Positions 33,728 through 36,451 of a stretch of DNA of 36,451 bases are shown here, piece after piece. Source of the stretch: Rhodospirillaceae bacterium (GTDB lineage: Bacteria > Pseudomonadota > Alphaproteobacteria > UBA8366). The stretch spans positions 1 to 36,451 of the forward strand of contig PAZH01000038.1 in NCBI GenBank assembly GCA_002716125.1, written 5' to 3'. A program made the translations under genes and the position numbers. The notes under the pieces are model-generated. The model was given only the letters and a program-made list of their open reading frames with translations, was not told where the DNA came from and did no database searches. Each line of letters starts with the position of its first letter. Position 1 is the stretch's first letter.

Positions 33728-34380
33728 AGAAAGTCCGGCTGAAGGCCCCGGTCCAGGTCGAGGATTTACGCGACCTTGAGGTCGGCAATGTCGTCTATCT
33801 CGACGGCGTTCTCTACACTGGCCGCGAAGGGCTCTACAACAAACTGTTGGTGGAGAAGGCGACGCCGCCGGTGCCGTTGCCGTCAATCTCCAACGTGAAC
33901 TTCCATTGCTCGCCCGCCGCAACAGTGCACGACGACGGCAGCTATGAAATGGGCGCTGTCACGGCAACCGCGAGTTTCCGCTTCTCGAAGTACCTGACGG
34001 AATGGTTCGAGATGTCCGAATGCAAAATGATCATCGGCAAGGGCGGGATGTCCGAAGAGGACTATAAGAACCATTTCGTGCCCAACAACGCCGTATATCT
34101 GACGACCGTCGGCTATGGCACTGGTGCGCTACTCGGCCGCGGGATTAAACATGTCGACGTGCATTGGCTGGACGAGCTCGGCATTGCGCAGGCGATGTGG
34201 GTGCTTACGGTCGAGAATTTCGGTCCGTTCTTGGTCGACGGCGATCTGCGGGGCAACAGCTTGTTCGAGCAGCAGAACCGTATCGTGAACGAGCGGGTTG
34301 AGGAGGCCTATGCGGGCCTGAAACCGCCGGCGCTCAAACGCTACGGCGAGACGACGTCACGCGACGACGAAGTCGTATAG
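33691..34380 (+). CDS. Fumarate hydratase class I / tartrate dehydratase beta subunit
   Basis: 229 residues from ATG 33691, overlapping the alpha gene's end by 37 bases. An earlier ATG at 33523 in this frame would lie deep inside the alpha gene and is not used. Swivelling-domain landmarks: LKAPVQVEDLRDLEVGNVVY, REGLYNKLLVEK, CKMIIGKGGMSEEDYKNHF and VHWLDELGIAQAMWVLTVEN, followed by FGPFLVDGDLRGNSLFEQQN. Together with the alpha subunit it makes one two-subunit class I enzyme. Substrate choice (fumarate, tartrate, mesaconate) is open. Confidence 0.88.
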   Translation: MVDGGNGSSSGLKKVRLKAPVQVEDLRDLEVGNVVYLDGVLYTGREGLYNKLLVEKATPPVPLPSISNVNFHCSPAATVHDDGSYEMGAVTATASFRFSKYLTEWFEMSECKMIIGKGGMSEEDYKNHFVPNNAVYLTTVGYGTGALLGRGIKHVDVHWLDELGIAQAMWVLTVENFGPFLVDGDLRGNSLFEQQNRIVNERVEEAYAGLKPPALKRYGETTSRDDEVV

Positions 34381-34399
34381 GCGATGCCGGGGATATAAG

Positions 34400-34663
34400 A
34401 TGAGCGACTCTCACTTGATGAAAAGCCATACGGTGAAAGTCGCGGATGTCTATGTCCCCACAGCGCGACGAAAGACGCTGGACCCGGCGAAAGCCGAAGA
34501 GATTGCCGAAAGCATGATCGAAGAAGGTCAAAAGACACCGATCCAGGTTCGCAAAGACGGCGACCGTTTCGTTCTCGTCGAAGGCCTGCATCGGCTGGAA
34601 GCTTGTCGGCTGCTGGACGAAGAGAGTATCGAAGCCCTCTTCGTCCAAGCCAAGCGCCGTTAG
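34400..34663 (+). CDS. Small ParB/sulfiredoxin-fold (ParB N-terminal-like) protein
   Basis: 87 residues. It has the short ParB N-terminal-like pattern VKVADVYVPTARRKTLDPAK, then EIAESMIEEGQKTPIQVRKD and RFVLVEGLHRLEACRLLDEE, ending in VQAKRR. The EGLHRLEA segment is the conserved nucleotide-binding GxxRxxA of ParB-like proteins. No helix-turn-helix domain follows, so it is not a partition ParB. Ribosome binding site GGGATATAAG. It starts 20 bases after the fumarase beta gene in the same direction. A second, broken and A+T-rich copy lies at 35,727-35,959. Confidence 0.8.
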   Translation: MSDSHLMKSHTVKVADVYVPTARRKTLDPAKAEEIAESMIEEGQKTPIQVRKDGDRFVLVEGLHRLEACRLLDEESIEALFVQAKRR

Positions 34664-34670
34664 GCGAGGT

Positions 34671-35696
34671 TTATCCCTGCCGAAGTTCGGCAATAAATTT
34701 CGAAACTTCAACGCTAAGCATCTCCGCCTGCTGGGATAGCTCGCTTGCCGCATGCAGGACGTCGGTGGAGGACTGCCCCACTTCCGAGATTGACTGCGCA
34801 ATCTCGGTCACACTCGCCGTGACTTCCTGCGTGCCGACGGCCGCTTCCTGCGTATTGCGGCTAATTTCGATCGTGGCGGCCCCTTGCTCCTCGACGGCAA
34901 CTTGCACACCGACCGCGATTTCATTCATCCGGCCGATGGTCGACGCAATCGACTGAATGGCATCGACCGTCGCATTTATCACGACCTGCACGCCTGAAAT
35001 CTGCGACGCGATCTCGCCTGTTGCATTCAACGTTAGCCTGGCGAGATTCTTCTATTCGCTTGCGACGACGGCAAAGCCCTTCCCGGCCTCGCCTGCCCGT
35101 GCGGCTTCGATCGTCGCATTAAGGGCCAACAGATTCGTCTGTTCTTCAATATCTTTGATCAGCTGAATGACCTCGTTGATCGCCGCGGCCGAGACCGCAA
35201 GTTCCTTAACCGTATCCGAGGTCTTTCCCGCCTCCGCTTCGGCTTCTTGGGCGATTCTTGATGATTCTGAGACCTGATTGGAAATCGCCGATATCGATGA
35301 TGAGAATTCTTCGGTGGCGGCGGCCACGGTCTCCACATTCTGGGCCGCCATTTCCGCCGAAGCGCTGACACTCGACGTTTGTGCATCCGTGTGTTTCGTT
35401 GTGTCCGACATCGGCTGAGATGTAGCACTCAGCTCTGTTGCCACTGCAGCAACCGCATCGAAGATCCCGCTGACTTTTTCTTCGAAAGCGGTGGCTAGGT
35501 TTTCCATGGCCGCACGTTTCTCGACTTCCGCGGTCTCTGCTTGCGCTGCGGCGGTTGCCTCTAAGTCCCGCGTGCGGACGGCATTGTCCCTAAAGACCTT
35601 AACGGCGGCCGCCATTCCACCGACCTCGTCGGCACGTCCTTCGCCCGGTACCTCCACGTCGAGGTGGCCGGCGACCAATGCTTCGGCATCGTCCAT
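34671..35696 (-). pseudogene. Methyl-accepting chemotaxis protein, 5'-truncated and interrupted by TAG
   Basis: The C-terminal two thirds of an MCP are readable in one frame. There is a partial HAMP domain ([20 protein letters not shown]), then the signalling coiled coil with the hairpin-tip sequence [20 protein letters not shown] and [14 protein letters not shown] at 35,052-35,054 follows, at the place of the conserved Val (ASE-V-KNLA). The same frame continues with [17 protein letters not shown] and ends ...KFIAELRQG at 34671. The N-terminal sensor domain and transmembrane helices are missing: homology stops near 35,700-35,715, where a ParB-like sequence begins on the other strand. The gene can no longer encode a receptor. 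Confidence 0.82.
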
Positions 35697-35726
35697 TTCG
35701 GACAGCAGCGCCCATTTTGTCCAAAA

Positions 35727-35959
35727 ATCTCGATCGGCGCGTATACCGAAAGAACATTACGACGTAAATTGCTTGATTCTGACAAAGCTGAAAATATTGC
35801 TATGAGAGCATAATCGAGCATGGACAGAAAACGCCTATACAAGTTCGAGTTGACGGTCAACGCTATGTTTTAGTTGAAGGTTTACATCGGCTAGAGGCAT
35901 GTAAATTACTCGGAGAAGAAAAAATTTCGGCGATTTTTGTAAGTGCCAAACGCCGATAA
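35727..35959 (+). pseudogene. Broken, A+T-rich copy of the ParB-like gene
   Basis: Translating 35,727-35,801 gives [20 protein letters not shown] then AENIA. After a two-base shift at 35,802-35,803 the frame from 35,804 gives ESIIEHGQKTPIQVRVDGQ and YVLVEGLHRLEACKLLGEEK, ending SAKRR and TAA (35,957-35,959). This matches the intact protein at 34,400-34,663, with only about ten differences in the last 47 residues by my count. The codons are strikingly A/T-rich compared with the intact copy. The N terminus is missing and the frame is shifted, so it is a pseudogene. Confidence 0.8.
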
Positions 35960-36150
35960 AAAGGTCTATTAGGCGGTATAAACCAAATTTTTTTAGTGCA
36001 AGATTAAAGTTTTAAATTGGTATTAAGGCCCTTATTTTCGTGAACGTTTCGGTCATAATTTCATCTGATGTTCTTAAAACAATAAAGTTTTATTTGCGTA
36101 AATTATGATTCCTATTACTCCATGATCTATTTTCTGTCACACGTAAAGAA
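35960..36150. other. A+T-rich intergenic region, no gene
   Basis: About 190 bases of A+T-rich sequence between the broken ParB-like copy and the terminator of the porin gene. I see no start codon with a ribosome binding site leading to a credible frame, and no strong repeat. It may simply be spacer. Confidence 0.4.
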
Positions 36151-36177
36151 AAGGCCCCGCGCTTGGCGCGGGGCCTT
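36151..36177 (-). terminator. Rho-independent terminator of the porin gene
   Basis: A perfect 12-bp G+C-rich inverted repeat, AAGGCCCCGCGC (36,151-36,162) and GCGCGGGGCCTT (36,166-36,177), with a 3-base loop. On the minus strand it is followed by TTTTCTTT. It lies 26 bases beyond the stop codon of the leftward porin gene at 36204. Confidence 0.9.
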
Positions 36178-36203
36178 CATTTATCGGTGTTTCAATGATC
36201 GAT

Positions 36204-36451
36204 TTACCATTCGCCGATCAATTTTATTGTCGCGTTATGTCCATCCAAGCCTGTACCGCCGTCAGAGCTTGAATAGTCTTCTTGGTGCATATACTCGACA
36301 CCAATAGCAAGCCCAGGCAGGTAGCTGAGGGTTGCAGCCACACCATACTGCTCTTCAGCAATGCCCAAAGCTTGTGACTCTTCACTCATTTGATAGGTAG
36401 CCGCTAGAACGAGCTCTTTTTCAAGTAATGTGGTAGTATATCCAATTTCAA
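36204..36451 (-). CDS. C-terminal part of an outer membrane porin (partial)
   Basis: An open frame enters from the right edge and ends TAA at 36,204-36,206. The visible end consists of alternating amphipathic strands (EKELVLAATYQMSEE, QYGVAATLSYLPGLAIGVEY) and the terminal segment HNATIKLIGEW. The final Trp preceded by alternating residues is typical of an outer-membrane beta-barrel C-terminal strand recognised by BamA. The 5' part is outside the window. Codon use is more A+T-rich than in the central block. Confidence 0.7.
   Translation of the reverse strand, partial: EIGYTTTLLEKELVLAATYQMSEESQALGIAEEQYGVAATLSYLPGLAIGVEYMHQEDYSSSDGGTGLDGHNATIKLIGEW

Noticed and set aside
35052..35054. Pyrrolysine read-through of the MCP TAG
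   Set aside because: The truncated 5' end and the position in a conserved Val site fit a nonsense mutation; no pyl genes or known MCP precedent support decoding.
35820..35860. Second copy of the tRNA attachment core on the right border (AGTTCGAGT at about 35,841)
   Set aside because: Only nine bases match and they fall inside the ParB-like coding sequence, so the match is likely chance.

Overview
The window looks like a chromosomal segment of an alphaproteobacterium, probably a marine Rhodospirillales-like organism. This rests on protein style, a typical alphaproteobacterial methyl-accepting chemotaxis protein (MCP) relic, REP/BIME palindromes of the 'CCTGAGC..GTCGAAGG' type, and a high-GC central block with dense, often overlapping operons. 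The ends (about 1-1840 and 35,720-36,451) are clearly richer in A+T than the block between them. The left end carries a decayed IS3-family element and a 3' fragment of a leucine tRNA gene. The right end carries a broken ParB-like gene and the last part of a porin. The block between could be an island, a rearranged segment or an assembly join; no integrase is visible.

Layout. 1-1840: tail of an unknown gene, a terminator, the IS3 remnant, the tRNA fragment. 1842-6486: a conserved protein of unknown function, then leftward TPR, membrane, TVP38/TMEM64 and glutathione peroxidase genes. 6600-9934: a phytanoyl-CoA dioxygenase-family (PhyH) enzyme convergent with a PhnCDE phosph(on)ate transporter. 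10,023-13,712: a leftward five-gene operon of two DsbA/2-hydroxychromene-2-carboxylate isomerase-like proteins, a luciferase-like flavin monooxygenase, a GrdB-like reductase subunit and a glutaredoxin. 13,817-14,803: a ketopantoate-reductase-like gene flanked by palindromic repeats. 15,308-19,879: an ABC importer of the taurine/nitrate/NMT1 type with two different permeases, ending in a TauD-like dioxygenase gene. 20,057-22,642: a transglutaminase-like gene and small lipoproteins, one frameshifted. 22,800-27,491: a rightward catabolic-looking operon (flavin monooxygenase, glutathione transferase, two crotonases, SDR, thiol dioxygenase-like cupin). 27,586-29,438: a leftward pair, an M24 peptidase-family enzyme and a PqqC/TenA-fold oxidase. 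29,533-34,663: a succinate dehydrogenase/fumarate reductase-like complex with a two-subunit class I fumarase and a small ParB-like protein. 34,671-35,960: an MCP pseudogene between two ParB-like copies.

The most striking item is the GrdB-like gene at 10,265-11,149. Its reading frame is interrupted by a single TGA exactly where the family has the first cysteine of its redox motif (TGA-Pro-Val-Cys). The TGA is followed by a perfect 7-bp hairpin with a 5-nt loop at the distance expected for a bacterial SECIS element. I read it as a selenoprotein in an otherwise undescribed thiol/selenol redox operon. No selA, selB, selC or selD is in the window, so the decoding machinery must lie elsewhere.

The gene set as a whole suggests a cell that scavenges organic sulfur, phosphorus and other small organic compounds using oxygenases (PhyH, TauD, two flavin monooxygenases, a thiol dioxygenase-like cupin, a PqqC-fold oxidase). 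Substrates are inferred from family and context only.
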